Part shown: positions 16,945 through 26,077 of the stretch, piece by piece
How the letters are laid out: each line of letters starts with the position of its first letter
Numbering within the stretch: position 1 is the first letter of the stretch
DNA from: Alphaproteobacteria bacterium MarineAlpha12_Bin1
GTDB taxonomy: Bacteria > Pseudomonadota > Alphaproteobacteria > UBA6615
Length of the DNA stretch: 64,000 nt
Reading direction: 5' to 3'
Assembly (NCBI GenBank): GCA_002937505.1
Contig: PTJY01000001.1
Coordinates: forward strand, 248,001-312,000
Translations under genes and position numbers: made by a program
The notes under the pieces: generated by a model
What the model saw: only the letters and a program-made list of their open reading frames with translations
What the model was told of the DNA's origin: nothing
Database searches by the model: none

Positions 16945-17967
16945 ATGGCTAATACTGCCCAAGACACTGTCGAAAAAATACCTATTATAGATGCTTCAGA
17001 ATATTTTTCTGGTAAAAAAGGATCACTTGAAACGCTAGCTAACCAGATAAAACACGCCCAAGAGCAAATAGGTTTCTACTATTTGATAGGACATAATGTT
17101 TCTCCTGATATAATAGACAGAACATTCGAAGCAGTTAGCCGTTTTTTTGCTTTACCAAATGAGGTTAAGGAAACTCTTAGGGTCAATGAACACCAAATTG
17201 GATACATACCCCCAAAAGCGAGCCTTTTAAAAACATCAGGAATTGCCGATAACACCAAGCTAGACACCAATGAGGCCTTTCAGTTAATGAGAGACAGAGT
17301 ACCATCTGACCCTAAAGTTGTTAATAATGAGCGATTTTATGGGATGAATCAGTGGCCCCGCTCACAGCTTATAGAGGGCTTCCGTAAAACAATGACTGAG
17401 TATCATGATGCAATGATTAGGCTCGGTTGGAAAATGCTTCCTGTTTATTCTGTTTCCCTCGGTATGGATAAAAACTATTTATTTCAATTTTTTCGTGAGC
17501 CACATTTTATAAATCGAAACGCCCATTATGCTCCAAGCCAAGCTGATGCAAATCAATTTGGTCTTGCTCCCCATTCTGATCACGGATTCATAACATTCTT
17601 ACCCATGTCAGATGTGCCAGGCTTAGAGGTAAAAACTCAAGAAGGAGAATGGATTGAAGTTCCTCACCTGCCTGAAGCAATGCTTATTAACACCGGTGAG
17701 TTTTTAAGCCGATGGACAAATGGGAAGTTTATTGCGACACCTCACCGCGTTTTAATACCCAAAACTGACAGATATGCTATAACGTTTTTTTATAATCCAA
17801 GTGATGAAACTATCAATGAGCCCTTTGAAACCTGTATTAGTAGATCTGAACCGACAGCTTATAAGCCAACCTCTTTTATAAATTATTTAAAAGATTACGC
17901 CGAGGGCAACTATCTACATCAGGCGGAATTTGCAAAACGACAGAGGTCCACTAAGGTAAAGCTTTGA
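16945..17967 (+). CDS. Isopenicillin-N-synthase-like 2-oxoglutarate/Fe(II) oxygenase
   Basis: A 340-residue member of the IPNS/ACC-oxidase/flavone-synthase group. The N-terminal DIOX_N domain has KIPIIDASEYFSG and GFYYLIGHNVS. The iron triad is H210-x-D212 (APHSDHGFITFL) and H267 (ATPHRVL), and the 2-oxoglutarate-binding arginine is R276 in DRYAITFF, where the usual RxS serine is alanine. Family members hydroxylate small molecules; the substrate is unknown. The ATG at 16945 is preceded by AGGGAG at a good distance; the TTG just before it is not needed. The protease-like gene follows 75 bases later. Confidence 0.88.
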   Translation: MANTAQDTVEKIPIIDASEYFSGKKGSLETLANQIKHAQEQIGFYYLIGHNVSPDIIDRTFEAVSRFFALPNEVKETLRVNEHQIGYIPPKASLLKTSGIADNTKLDTNEAFQLMRDRVPSDPKVVNNERFYGMNQWPRSQLIEGFRKTMTEYHDAMIRLGWKMLPVYSVSLGMDKNYLFQFFREPHFINRNAHYAPSQADANQFGLAPHSDHGFITFLPMSDVPGLEVKTQEGEWIEVPHLPEAMLINTGEFLSRWTNGKFIATPHRVLIPKTDRYAITFFYNPSDETINEPFETCISRSEPTAYKPTSFINYLKDYAEGNYLHQAEFAKRQRSTKVKL

Positions 17968-18042
17968 TATTAAACCTTGAACAGCATGACAAAAATAATA
18001 AAATTAGAGTATCCTTTTTAACTACACACAGAGGAGTGTCGC

Positions 18043-19029
18043 TTGAGCGATCCATCAAATCCTCAATTTTGGAGTACACGTCTTGGAAGCCACCCAAAAA
18101 GAGAAGACGTGCCATTTGAGCTAGACAATATTCTGTCATCAGTTGTTTCACTGAGGGCATCTATACCCGAAGATGCGTTTACCGCACCTCTTTTAGGAAC
18201 AGAGAGAGAAGGACAAGGCGTCATAGTTGATGATAATGGGATCGTTCTAACAATTGGCTACCTAATTACAGAAGCTGAAAAAATATGGTTAATTGGTAAT
18301 AATAATGTCGCAGTTCCTGCTGATGTAGTAGCCTATGACCAAGAAACCGGCTTAGGATTAGTCCAAGCTTTAGGTAAACTAGACCTACCCTCAGCTGAAA
18401 TAGGAGAATCCTCACCAGTTTCAGTAGGTGAACCGGTTATTATTGCTGGGCAAGGAGGAGCTGAAGGAGCCGTGAACGCACAGGTCGTGTCCGTAAGAGA
18501 ATTCGCTGGCTCGTGGGAGTATTTAATTGATAATGCAATCTTCACAATACCTGCCCATTCAAAGTGGAGCGGAGCTGCTGCGTTCAATCAAGTAGGACAA
18601 TTGATAGGAGTTGGTTCCCTTTATATACAGCAGGCAATACCAGGGGACGAGCAAATTGATGGAAACATGATTGTTCCAATCGATATTCTTAAGCCTATTT
18701 ATAATGATCTACTTAGCATGGGACAACCAAGTAAGCCTCCTCGGCCGTGGCTTGGCATGACTACGGCTGAAGCTGATGATAAATTGGTAGTTGCGGGTTT
18801 GGCTAAACGCGGACCGGCAATGCTTGCAGGGGTAGATCTAGGAGATATGATATTAGGGATCGCTGGTGAACCGGTAACTGGCCTTCCAACAATGTTTAGA
18901 AAAATCTGGTCATTAGGTAGTGCTGGAGTATCGGTTCCGCTTACTCTAGAGAGGGATGGAGAGACCTTGTCTTTGATTGTGCAAAGCAGCGCTAGAGCTG
19001 ATTACCTGAAAAAGCCCAATCTAAACTAG
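18043..19029 (+). CDS. HtrA-like serine protease homologue with PDZ domain, catalytic triad not conserved
   Basis: A 328-residue protein with a trypsin-like domain (about 35-225) and a C-terminal PDZ domain (about 238-315, with RPWLGMTT, GPAMLAGVDLGDMILGIAGEPV). Lined up with DegP/DegS, the TNNHVV histidine site reads TIGYLI, the TDLAVL aspartate site reads TGLGLV, and GNSGGP reads KWSGAA, so only the serine remains. It is probably not a working protease; a scaffold or sensor role is inference. No signal peptide is visible. The start is the TTG at 18043, with AGAGGAG upstream and no suitable ATG. Confidence 0.82.
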   Translation: MSDPSNPQFWSTRLGSHPKREDVPFELDNILSSVVSLRASIPEDAFTAPLLGTEREGQGVIVDDNGIVLTIGYLITEAEKIWLIGNNNVAVPADVVAYDQETGLGLVQALGKLDLPSAEIGESSPVSVGEPVIIAGQGGAEGAVNAQVVSVREFAGSWEYLIDNAIFTIPAHSKWSGAAAFNQVGQLIGVGSLYIQQAIPGDEQIDGNMIVPIDILKPIYNDLLSMGQPSKPPRPWLGMTTAEADDKLVVAGLAKRGPAMLAGVDLGDMILGIAGEPVTGLPTMFRKIWSLGSAGVSVPLTLERDGETLSLIVQSSARADYLKKPNLN

Positions 19030-19197
19030 AAGAATCAAATGGGTTTGAATTGTATTTAAAAAATGATGTTATTTTATTTTGTTAGAAAACATTCAATATT
19101 TTTGATTTTCCGCGTAAAGTAATATTTGAATTCACTTTGGAAAAATATTTAAATTTAATTGGTAACAATAAAAAGATTAATAATTATGGAGAGAATC

Positions 19198-20220
19198 ATG
19201 AGACTTAACCTAATAAGGTTTGCCGCCATGGCAATAATAACCTTGCTGTCTTTCGGCACAGCACATGCCTCGACTTTAAATGATGTTAAGGCTGCCGGGC
19301 ATCTAAAGTGCGGCATTAACACTGGTCTTCCAGGTTTTGCTTTTACGGACGACAAAGGTAACTGGAAAGGGTTTGACGTTGCTTTCTGCAGAGCACTTGC
19401 CGCAGCTGTTTTAGGAAACGCAGACAAGGTTAAATACGTAAACCTAACCGGCAAAACTCGTTTCCCCGCTCTAGCTTCAGGTGAAATTGATGTTTTGTCA
19501 CGAAACACCACCTGGACATTTTCAAGGGATGTTGACCTCGGATTTACATTTCTAGGAGTCAGTTATTATGACGGACAAGGCTTTATAGGTCGAAAATCAC
19601 TCGGAATTAAAAGCGCTAAAGAGCTTGATGGGGCATCAGTCTGCATCCAAACAGGAACTACAACTGAGCTCAATCTGGCTGACTTCTTCCGTTCTAACAA
19701 AATGAAATATGAACCAGTTCCAATAGAGACTAACGCAGAAGCCAGAGCTGGATATTTAGCTGAGCGCTGTGACGTCTATACAACTGACGCTTCAGGTTTA
19801 GCCGCAACAAAAAGTACTTTCAAAGATGCCGAAAATCATATGGTTTTTCCAGAGATTATATCAAAAGAACCACTGGGTCCTGTAGTTCGTCAAGGCGATG
19901 ATCAATGGGCTGATATTGCACGCTGGACTTTGAACGCCTTAATTGTCGCAGAAGAACTTGGAGTAACTCAAGCCAATGTTAACGAAAAAGCAAAGGGCAC
20001 AAAAAACCCTGAAATAAATCGTATGCTTGGCAAAGAAGGTTCCATGGGGAAAATGTTAGGACTTGACGCCACTTGGGCAGTAAGAGCTATTGCTGCAGGA
20101 GGTAATTATGCTGAAATATTTGAGAAGTATTTGGGCACAAAAACCCCATTAGGACTGTCTAGGGGCCTCAATGCACTCTATAAGGACGGTGGCATACTTT
20201 ACGCTCCGCCAATACGTTAA
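19198..20220 (+). CDS. aapJ: General L-amino acid ABC transporter, substrate-binding protein
   Basis: Periplasmic binding protein of the broad-specificity AapJQMP system. With the ATG at 19198 (GGAGAG upstream) it has 340 residues, usual for AapJ. The signal peptide is about MRLNLIRF to GTAHA with cleavage before STLNDVK. The mature part has LKCGINTGLPGFAFTDDKG, GFDVAFCRALAAAVLG, and WDVLSRNTTWT-like ARNTTW, all typical of AapJ. Upstream in-frame TTG would add a charged extension that breaks the signal peptide. It is followed by a hairpin before aapQ. Confidence 0.95.
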   Translation: MRLNLIRFAAMAIITLLSFGTAHASTLNDVKAAGHLKCGINTGLPGFAFTDDKGNWKGFDVAFCRALAAAVLGNADKVKYVNLTGKTRFPALASGEIDVLSRNTTWTFSRDVDLGFTFLGVSYYDGQGFIGRKSLGIKSAKELDGASVCIQTGTTTELNLADFFRSNKMKYEPVPIETNAEARAGYLAERCDVYTTDASGLAATKSTFKDAENHMVFPEIISKEPLGPVVRQGDDQWADIARWTLNALIVAEELGVTQANVNEKAKGTKNPEINRMLGKEGSMGKMLGLDATWAVRAIAAGGNYAEIFEKYLGTKTPLGLSRGLNALYKDGGILYAPPIR

Positions 20221-20233
20221 AACTCCAAACTCG

Positions 20234-20283
20234 GTCCCCTGTCTAACCACCGTAAGGTTAGTTGGGGGACTGCAGGTTTTTTC
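20234..20283 (+). terminator. Stem-loop between aapJ and aapQ (partial terminator or mRNA-stability element)
   Basis: GTCCCC (20234-20239) pairs with GGGGAC (20265-20270) and CTAACC (20243-20248) with GGTTAG (20256-20261), with a small internal loop. A run of six T follows a few bases later. In binding-protein-dependent operons such a hairpin often lets the first gene accumulate more mRNA than the permease genes. That role is inference. Confidence 0.65.
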
Positions 20284-20340
20284 TTTAATAAGGAATGTAG
20301 CAAGGTGATCCAAACTAATTGGATGGAATAGCTCGTCAGT

Positions 20341-21495
20341 ATGAACACCAAAAGTTTATGGACAAACGAACGTACCCGAGGTCTTATATTCCAGATCCTA
20401 CTAGTGGTTGGCATAGCAGTTTTTTTTGCATTCATTATCTCAAATACTATTACAAACCTTGAAAAGGCTGGCCTAGCTTCTGGATATAGTTTCCTTGGGG
20501 ATACAGCGTCCTTCGATATAAATCAGCGCTTAATTGAATACTCATCAACCTCAACGTATGGCAGAGCTATAATCGTTGGAGGTTTAAATACAATCGTAAT
20601 TGCTATACTTGGGATTTTAGCGGCAACTGTTATTGGATTCGTCGCAGGAATATTGAGGCTTTCGAAAAATTATCTAATTAGCAGGTTAGTCACAATATAT
20701 GTAGAGTTTGTTCGCAACGTTCCAGTTCTGCTTCAAATCATTTTTTGGTGGGTTATATTACTGTCTCTACCTAAAGTTAGAAACAGCCTCTCAATAGGTG
20801 ACTCCATTTTTCTTAACAACCGGGGCATAAGGTTGCCCTCAGCGAATTTTTATGAAGGATCGGTTCTAGTTTTTTCAGCATTAATATTCGCGCTTATTGT
20901 CATCTATTTTATCAAACGTTGGTCACAAAAAAGACAAGCAAAAACGGGAAAAATTTTTCCATTTGGATATACAGCCCTTGGGTTGATCATATTTCTTCCT
21001 GCATTAACATTCTTACTAGCTGACCAACCAATTGATTTTAACGTTCCTACTCGCGGACGTTTTAACTTAAAGGGAGGCTTCAATGTTACACCTGAGCTCG
21101 TTGCTCTATGGCTTGCTTTATCGACGTATACTGCAGCATTTATATCTGAAATTGTGCGTTCGGGGATACTCTCAGTTTCTAGTGGTCAAAGAGAAGCTGC
21201 AAGTGCACTCGGACTAAAGCCAAGTTTGATAATGCGGAAAATAATACTACCACAAGCGCTAAGAGTGATCATTCCTCCCCTGACCAGTCAATATTTGAAC
21301 CTTACCAAAAACTCTTCTCTGGCTGTCGCAATAGGCTATCAAGATATAGTCTCAATAGGCGACACAGTATTGAACCAAAGTGGGCAAGCTTTAGAAGTGA
21401 TTTCAATTTTTATGATATTTTATCTGACGCTTAGTCTAATAACTTCAGCTTTTATGAACTGGTATAATAAAAGAATAGAGTTAGTTGAACGATGA
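20341..21495 (+). CDS. aapQ: General L-amino acid ABC transporter, permease AapQ
   Basis: Inner-membrane permease of 384 residues with about eight hydrophobic segments. The HisMQ-type core has SRLVTIYVEFVRNVPVLLQI and the EAA loop SGQREAASALGLKPSLIMRKIILPQALRVIIPP (one half quoted from memory of the family pattern, visible here near residues 280-310). Its stop overlaps the aapM start in ATGA. It pairs with AapM to form the channel. Confidence 0.95.
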   Translation: MNTKSLWTNERTRGLIFQILLVVGIAVFFAFIISNTITNLEKAGLASGYSFLGDTASFDINQRLIEYSSTSTYGRAIIVGGLNTIVIAILGILAATVIGFVAGILRLSKNYLISRLVTIYVEFVRNVPVLLQIIFWWVILLSLPKVRNSLSIGDSIFLNNRGIRLPSANFYEGSVLVFSALIFALIVIYFIKRWSQKRQAKTGKIFPFGYTALGLIIFLPALTFLLADQPIDFNVPTRGRFNLKGGFNVTPELVALWLALSTYTAAFISEIVRSGILSVSSGQREAASALGLKPSLIMRKIILPQALRVIIPPLTSQYLNLTKNSSLAVAIGYQDIVSIGDTVLNQSGQALEVISIFMIFYLTLSLITSAFMNWYNKRIELVER

Positions 21496-22604
21496 CTAGA
21501 GATAACAACTCACATAGTGATAAAGCTAACCCTGGCATAAAACCTCCCCCTGCTAACACGGTAGGCATCATTGGATGGATTAGGAAAAATCTATTAGGTG
21601 GATGGGTAAATACCTTATTAACAATTATATCAATATATATCTTATGGCTAGCTCTACCACCTCTTTTTGATTGGGCTCTACTTAATGCCGACTTTTCTGG
21701 AAGTTCAGGAAAGGAATGCACTACTAATGGTGCTTGCTGGGCTTGGTTGGATCAAAGAATAAATCAGTTTTTCTATGGATTTTACCCACCCGAATCATAC
21801 TGGAGGGTAAATCTCTCTCTCATTTTGTTACTACCCGCCCTAGCTTACATATTATTTGAAAACCTTCCATATTCTAAATATGGCAGGTGGTTTGCCCTGA
21901 GCTACCCTATTATTTCAGCATTACTTCTTTTGGGTGGAGCTGGGCTTGAAGTGGTAACAACAGATAAATTTGGGGGCTTCATGCTTAACCTGGTAGCAGG
22001 GTTAGCTGGCATAATACTTTCACTTCCAATAGGCATTGTACTCGCTCTAGGGCGTAGATCTAAACTCCCTCTTATAAGAATGTTTTCAATCGCCTTTATA
22101 GAAATAATTAGAGGCGTTCCACTAATTACACTTCTGTTTGTAGCAGTTATAATTGTTCAACTTTTTTTACCTCCAGGAGTATCTTTAGATCAATTAGTAA
22201 GAGTCATGATTATGATAACCATCTTCGCCTCAGCTTATATGGCCGAAGTGATTAGAGGTGGATTACAAGCTATTCCAAATGGCCAATATGAAGCTGCACA
22301 AGCTGTTGGATTGGGATACTGGAGATCTATGCGCCTAGTTATTTTACCACAGGCTCTGAAAATCTCTATACCTGGCATTGTCAATACATTTATAGGCTTA
22401 TTCAAAGATACAACTTTGGTTATTATCATTGGGTTATTTGATATTCTAGGACAAGCTCGTTTGTTGCAAACTAACCCCGATTGGATGGGCAAAGTTGATC
22501 ATGAAACTTTTTTGTTGGCGGCGTTGTTTTTCTTCATAATCTGCTTTTCCATGTCTCGATATTCCATCAACTTAGAGAAACGTCTTGATACAACAAATAA
22601 ATGA
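21492..22604 (+). CDS. aapM: General L-amino acid ABC transporter, permease AapM
   Basis: The second permease, 370 residues, beginning inside the aapQ stop (ATGA overlap at 21492). The N-terminal extension carries two hydrophobic segments and a periplasmic loop with the two cysteines typical of AapM (SGKECTTNGACW). The core has AFIEIIRGVPLITLLF and the EAA loop around AIPNGQYEAAQAVGLGYW, near residues 260-280. Confidence 0.95.
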   Translation: MTRDNNSHSDKANPGIKPPPANTVGIIGWIRKNLLGGWVNTLLTIISIYILWLALPPLFDWALLNADFSGSSGKECTTNGACWAWLDQRINQFFYGFYPPESYWRVNLSLILLLPALAYILFENLPYSKYGRWFALSYPIISALLLLGGAGLEVVTTDKFGGFMLNLVAGLAGIILSLPIGIVLALGRRSKLPLIRMFSIAFIEIIRGVPLITLLFVAVIIVQLFLPPGVSLDQLVRVMIMITIFASAYMAEVIRGGLQAIPNGQYEAAQAVGLGYWRSMRLVILPQALKISIPGIVNTFIGLFKDTTLVIIIGLFDILGQARLLQTNPDWMGKVDHETFLLAALFFFIICFSMSRYSINLEKRLDTTNK

Positions 22605-22639
22605 AACTCAGATGGTCCCTAGCTACGGAGTGCTATTAG

Positions 22640-23386
22640 ATGAATGAAAATTCGGCTGTGATAGAAATTAGCGCCTTAAATAAGTGGTTTGGAAATTTTC
22701 ATGTTCTTCGAGATATCAACTTGTCGATTAGTCAAGGGGAGAGAATTGTGATCTGCGGTCCATCTGGTAGTGGAAAATCTACATTAATTAGGTGTATAAA
22801 TAGACTTGAGGAGCATCAGGAGGGTCGAATAGTAGTTGAAGGAAATGAACTTACGCACGATCTAAAGAACATTGATGCAGTCCGTCGTGAAGTTGGAATG
22901 GTTTTTCAATCATTCAATCTCTTCCCCCATCTTAATGTCCTAGACAATTGTACTTTAGCTTTGATCTGGGTAAGAAAAATGCCCAAATTAGAAGCTGAAA
23001 GTTTAGCGATGGAATATCTAGAGCGGGTAAAAATCCCCGAACAAGCTAGGAAGTTTCCAGGTCAGCTTTCCGGAGGGCAGCAACAAAGAGTAGCTATTGC
23101 CAGATCTTTATGCATGCGACCAAAAATAATGCTGTTTGATGAGCCTACGTCAGCCCTCGACCCAGAAATGATTAAGGAAGTTCTGGACGTAATGGTAGAC
23201 CTTGCCGACACTGGAATGACAATGCTAGTTGTCACGCATGAAATGGGGTTTGCGTCACAAGTTGCAGACCGAATAATATTTATGGATGAGGGCTTGATTG
23301 TAGAACAAAACACCCCTGAAGAATTTTTTAATAATCCTAAGTCAGATCGAACCAAACTGTTTTTAAGCCAGATACTGAGTCATTAG
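22640..23386 (+). CDS. aapP: General L-amino acid ABC transporter, ATP-binding protein AapP
   Basis: ATPase of 248 residues driving the uptake system. Walker [10 protein letters not shown] is at 40-48, the Q-loop [12 protein letters not shown] near 90, the signature [12 protein letters not shown] near 141-152, Walker [13 protein letters not shown] near 162-173 and the switch histidine in VVTHEMGFA. It is close in length to HisP/GlnQ. It lies 35 bases after aapM and ends the operon. Confidence 0.96.
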   Translation: MNENSAVIEISALNKWFGNFHVLRDINLSISQGERIVICGPSGSGKSTLIRCINRLEEHQEGRIVVEGNELTHDLKNIDAVRREVGMVFQSFNLFPHLNVLDNCTLALIWVRKMPKLEAESLAMEYLERVKIPEQARKFPGQLSGGQQQRVAIARSLCMRPKIMLFDEPTSALDPEMIKEVLDVMVDLADTGMTMLVVTHEMGFASQVADRIIFMDEGLIVEQNTPEEFFNNPKSDRTKLFLSQILSH

Positions 23387-23431
23387 TTTTTTTCGAATCT
23401 AAAACATTGAGTTAAAAACTCATTAATTATA

Positions 23432-24364
23432 ATGCAAATGCACGAAATAATAATTGCACTAGCACCTGTATTTTTAATGATACTTCTAGGCTGGTTTACT
23501 CGCTGCTTTTTATTTAGCGAAACAATTAAATGGCGACTAATCGAAAAAGTAACTTATTATCTTTTTGTTCCAGCACTAGTAATAAAACATTTATTGTATG
23601 TTGATTTAGAAAACGTACAAATTACCAATGCTTTACTAGCATTGTTAGCAACAATTTTTGCAGTTAGCTTAATATTATTACTCTCTCGAAAAAAAATTAA
23701 TCAACACTTTTCCATATCGGACCAATCTTTTACATCGATATTTCAGGGATCGATTAGAGCCAATTTTTTTATTTCCTTAGCTGCTGCTCCTGTATTATTA
23801 GGAAATAATTTAGCTGCTTTATTAGTGCTCTTAATAGCTATTTTCACAATAACTGTGAACTTTATAAGCGTCCTAGTCCTTGCACAATTTGGTGGTGAGG
23901 GAAAAAGAAACCTAAATCATGTAGCCCTACAACTCTTAGGAAATCCATTTATATTATCAACATTTGTCGGAGTTGCGATTAACCTGAGTGGTTTAGAGCT
24001 ACCCGAATATATAAACAGAGGAGTAGGCTTTCTTTCTAGTCTAGGACTACCGCTGGCTTTATTCTGTGCCGGTGCTAGTATTTTTGTTATCAACTTCAGG
24101 AATCAGTTTAATTCAATTCTTTTGGCTAGCGCCATAAGACTAATAATTTCTCCACTTATTGCCTATTTGATAGGAAAAGTTCTAGGGCTTGATGGACAAA
24201 TAATTGCTACCCTAGTTCTATTTCACGGACAGCCAACAGCAGTAACCTCTTATATTTTAGCCCGTGAAATGGAAGGAGATCATGAACTTATGGCTTCCAT
24301 ACTAACCAGCCAAACAGCTCTTTCTGTTGTTTCACTCCCTATTATGCTTTTATTGCTGGCGTAA
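23432..24364 (+). CDS. AEC family (auxin efflux carrier) transporter
   Basis: A 310-residue membrane protein with about ten hydrophobic segments in the two five-helix halves typical of bacterial AEC carriers. Visible marks are the N-terminal APVFLMILLGWFTRC, the central GSIRANFFISLAAAP, GLPLALFCAGASI near residues 205-217, and the C-terminal ILTSQTALSVVSLPIML. Characterised relatives transport malate or malonate; others are unknown. It follows aapP by 45 bases, with a short TGAGTT/AACTCA hairpin between them, and ends convergently with the PLP enzyme gene. Confidence 0.85.
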   Translation: MQMHEIIIALAPVFLMILLGWFTRCFLFSETIKWRLIEKVTYYLFVPALVIKHLLYVDLENVQITNALLALLATIFAVSLILLLSRKKINQHFSISDQSFTSIFQGSIRANFFISLAAAPVLLGNNLAALLVLLIAIFTITVNFISVLVLAQFGGEGKRNLNHVALQLLGNPFILSTFVGVAINLSGLELPEYINRGVGFLSSLGLPLALFCAGASIFVINFRNQFNSILLASAIRLIISPLIAYLIGKVLGLDGQIIATLVLFHGQPTAVTSYILAREMEGDHELMASILTSQTALSVVSLPIMLLLLA

Positions 24365-24373
24365 TTTTTTTCA

Positions 24374-25534
24374 TTAGCTTAGAGCAAAATCTAACTCGGC
24401 CAATAAATCACGAGTATCTTCTAATCCAACAGAAAAACGAATTAAATTATCCTTTATACCAAGTTTTAATCTTTTTTCTTCGGGCACAGAAGCATGAGTC
24501 ATAATTGCTGGATGCTCTATTAAACTTTCGACTCCTCCAAGACTTTCGGCCAATGCAAATAATCTACATCGCTCCAGGAAGGTTACACTTTCCGCAAGCC
24601 CCCCTTTTAAAAGAATACTTATCATCCCTCCAAACCCATTCATTTGCATAGAGGCTAGCTCATATTGGGGATGGCTTTCTAACCCAGGATAATAAACTCT
24701 TTCAACCGCTTTGTGATTTTCAAGATATTCGGCTATTATCTGGCCGCTCCTAACATGTTGGGCCATGCGAAGGTGAAGTGTTTTAAGAGCACGCAACGCC
24801 AAAAAGCTATCAAAAGGACTAGCAATAGCGCCAATAGCATTCTGAAGAAAAGATAGTTTTTCAGACAAATCTTCTCTGTTTACCACTACTACTCCGCCAA
24901 CTAGATCTGAGTGACCATTGAGGTATTTTGTAGCTGAATGAACAACAATATCAATTCCGTGATCTAATGGTCGCTGAATGTAAGGAGAAGCAAAAGTATT
25001 ATCACATACAGCTATTAGACCATGCTCCTTTGCTATAGCCGCCACAGCAGATAGGTCGACTATTCTTAAAAGTGGATTAGTTGGCGTCTCCACCCATAAC
25101 ATTTTGGTAGTTGGTTTGATTTTTTCGATAATTCGTTGAGGGTCCGTCATATCAACAAAAGAAAAATCAAGTTTAGAAGAACGACGACGTACATTCTCAA
25201 AAAGTCGGTAGGTGCCTCCATAAAGATCGTCCATAGAAAGCACGTGATCTCCACTATCTAATATCTCTAAGACTGTACTAATAGCAGCCATTCCCGATGC
25301 AAACGCAAAACCACTTGAACCATTTTCTAGGTCTGCCACACATGACTCATACGCACCTCGAGTTGGATTTTGTGTACGTGAGTATTCATAACCTAGATGC
25401 TTGCCAGGACTTTCTTGGACATACGTAGAGGTCGCATAAATAGGCGTCATAACCGCCCCGGTTGAAGGGTCAGGTTGCTGCCCTGCATGTATTGCCCGAG
25501 TTGCGAAGTAATGACGATTATTCTTACGTTTCAT
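24374..25534 (-). CDS. Cys/Met metabolism PLP-dependent enzyme (cystathionine gamma-synthase / gamma-lyase type)
   Basis: A 386-residue fold-type I PLP enzyme. The PLP lysine is K203 in HSATKYLNGHSD. Other marks are YEYSRTQNPTR at 49-59, SGFAFASGMAAIS, VDMTDP, VETPTNPLL at 148-156 and the C-terminal SLGGVESLIEHPAIMTHASVP. Length and motifs fit cystathionine gamma-lyase, gamma-synthase or methionine gamma-lyase; I cannot separate these by reading. I prefer the ATG at 25534, which has GGGAG upstream; the longer frame would add 16 hydrophobic residues and overlap ridA. It lies 40 bases after a RidA-type gene, a sensible partner. Confidence 0.9.
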   Translation of the reverse strand: MKRKNNRHYFATRAIHAGQQPDPSTGAVMTPIYATSTYVQESPGKHLGYEYSRTQNPTRGAYESCVADLENGSSGFAFASGMAAISTVLEILDSGDHVLSMDDLYGGTYRLFENVRRRSSKLDFSFVDMTDPQRIIEKIKPTTKMLWVETPTNPLLRIVDLSAVAAIAKEHGLIAVCDNTFASPYIQRPLDHGIDIVVHSATKYLNGHSDLVGGVVVVNREDLSEKLSFLQNAIGAIASPFDSFLALRALKTLHLRMAQHVRSGQIIAEYLENHKAVERVYYPGLESHPQYELASMQMNGFGGMISILLKGGLAESVTFLERCRLFALAESLGGVESLIEHPAIMTHASVPEEKRLKLGIKDNLIRFSVGLEDTRDLLAELDFALS

Positions 25535-25574
25535 GAGTAAAAATGCTCCCAAAGCAAGGTATAATATGAAATCA

Positions 25575-26000
25575 TCAATCAATTACTGCGACAGCATCTA
25601 TTTCAATTTTGCACCTTGGATCAGTTGCTAGCTGTACCACTTGGACAGTCGTTGTAGTTGGCTTATTATCTCCAAAGTATTCTGCCCAAACACGATTTAA
25701 AGCGTCTTGATCTGAAAGGTCAGTACAATAACGATTTGAAGTCACAATATCTGAAAAATTAGCTCCAACCGACTCAAGACCTTTTTTAATATTTTCTAAA
25801 ACAATTCTTGTCTGGCCTTCCATGTCTTCAGGGATACCATCAAACTCCTCTGGTACATGAGGGTGACTATGATAAACCGGCGTTGCTGTGCATCCAGCTA
25901 AGTAAACGGTCGTTCCCCCGCTCACCTTGATTGCAGGAGCATAAGGCATCCAAATATCTGGTGCATCTGACCAGTGTATGTGTTCTATTTGTTTTTTCAT
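25575..26000 (-). CDS. RidA family protein (enamine/imine deaminase)
   Basis: A 141-residue YjgF/YER057c/UK114-type protein. Family members hydrolyse reactive enamine and imine intermediates released by PLP enzymes. Visible elements are VYLAGCTATP, QTRIVLENIKKGLESVGANFSDIV and the C-terminal CKIEIDAVAVID, where the conserved catalytic arginine of canonical RidA (R105) appears to correspond to DPRCKIEID. The start is ATG 26000 with GGAG at a good distance; an in-frame TTG at 26018 is less likely. Directly upstream of the PLP enzyme gene, which supports detoxification of that enzyme's products. Confidence 0.85.
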   Translation of the reverse strand: MKKQIEHIHWSDAPDIWMPYAPAIKVSGGTTVYLAGCTATPVYHSHPHVPEEFDGIPEDMEGQTRIVLENIKKGLESVGANFSDIVTSNRYCTDLSDQDALNRVWAEYFGDNKPTTTTVQVVQLATDPRCKIEIDAVAVID

Positions 26001-26077
26001 AGAGAAACTCCATCCCAAGTTTTAAATAAATGTATGAGCTATAAAGCCTAAAAGCTATTCATTAATAAACGAGTTTA

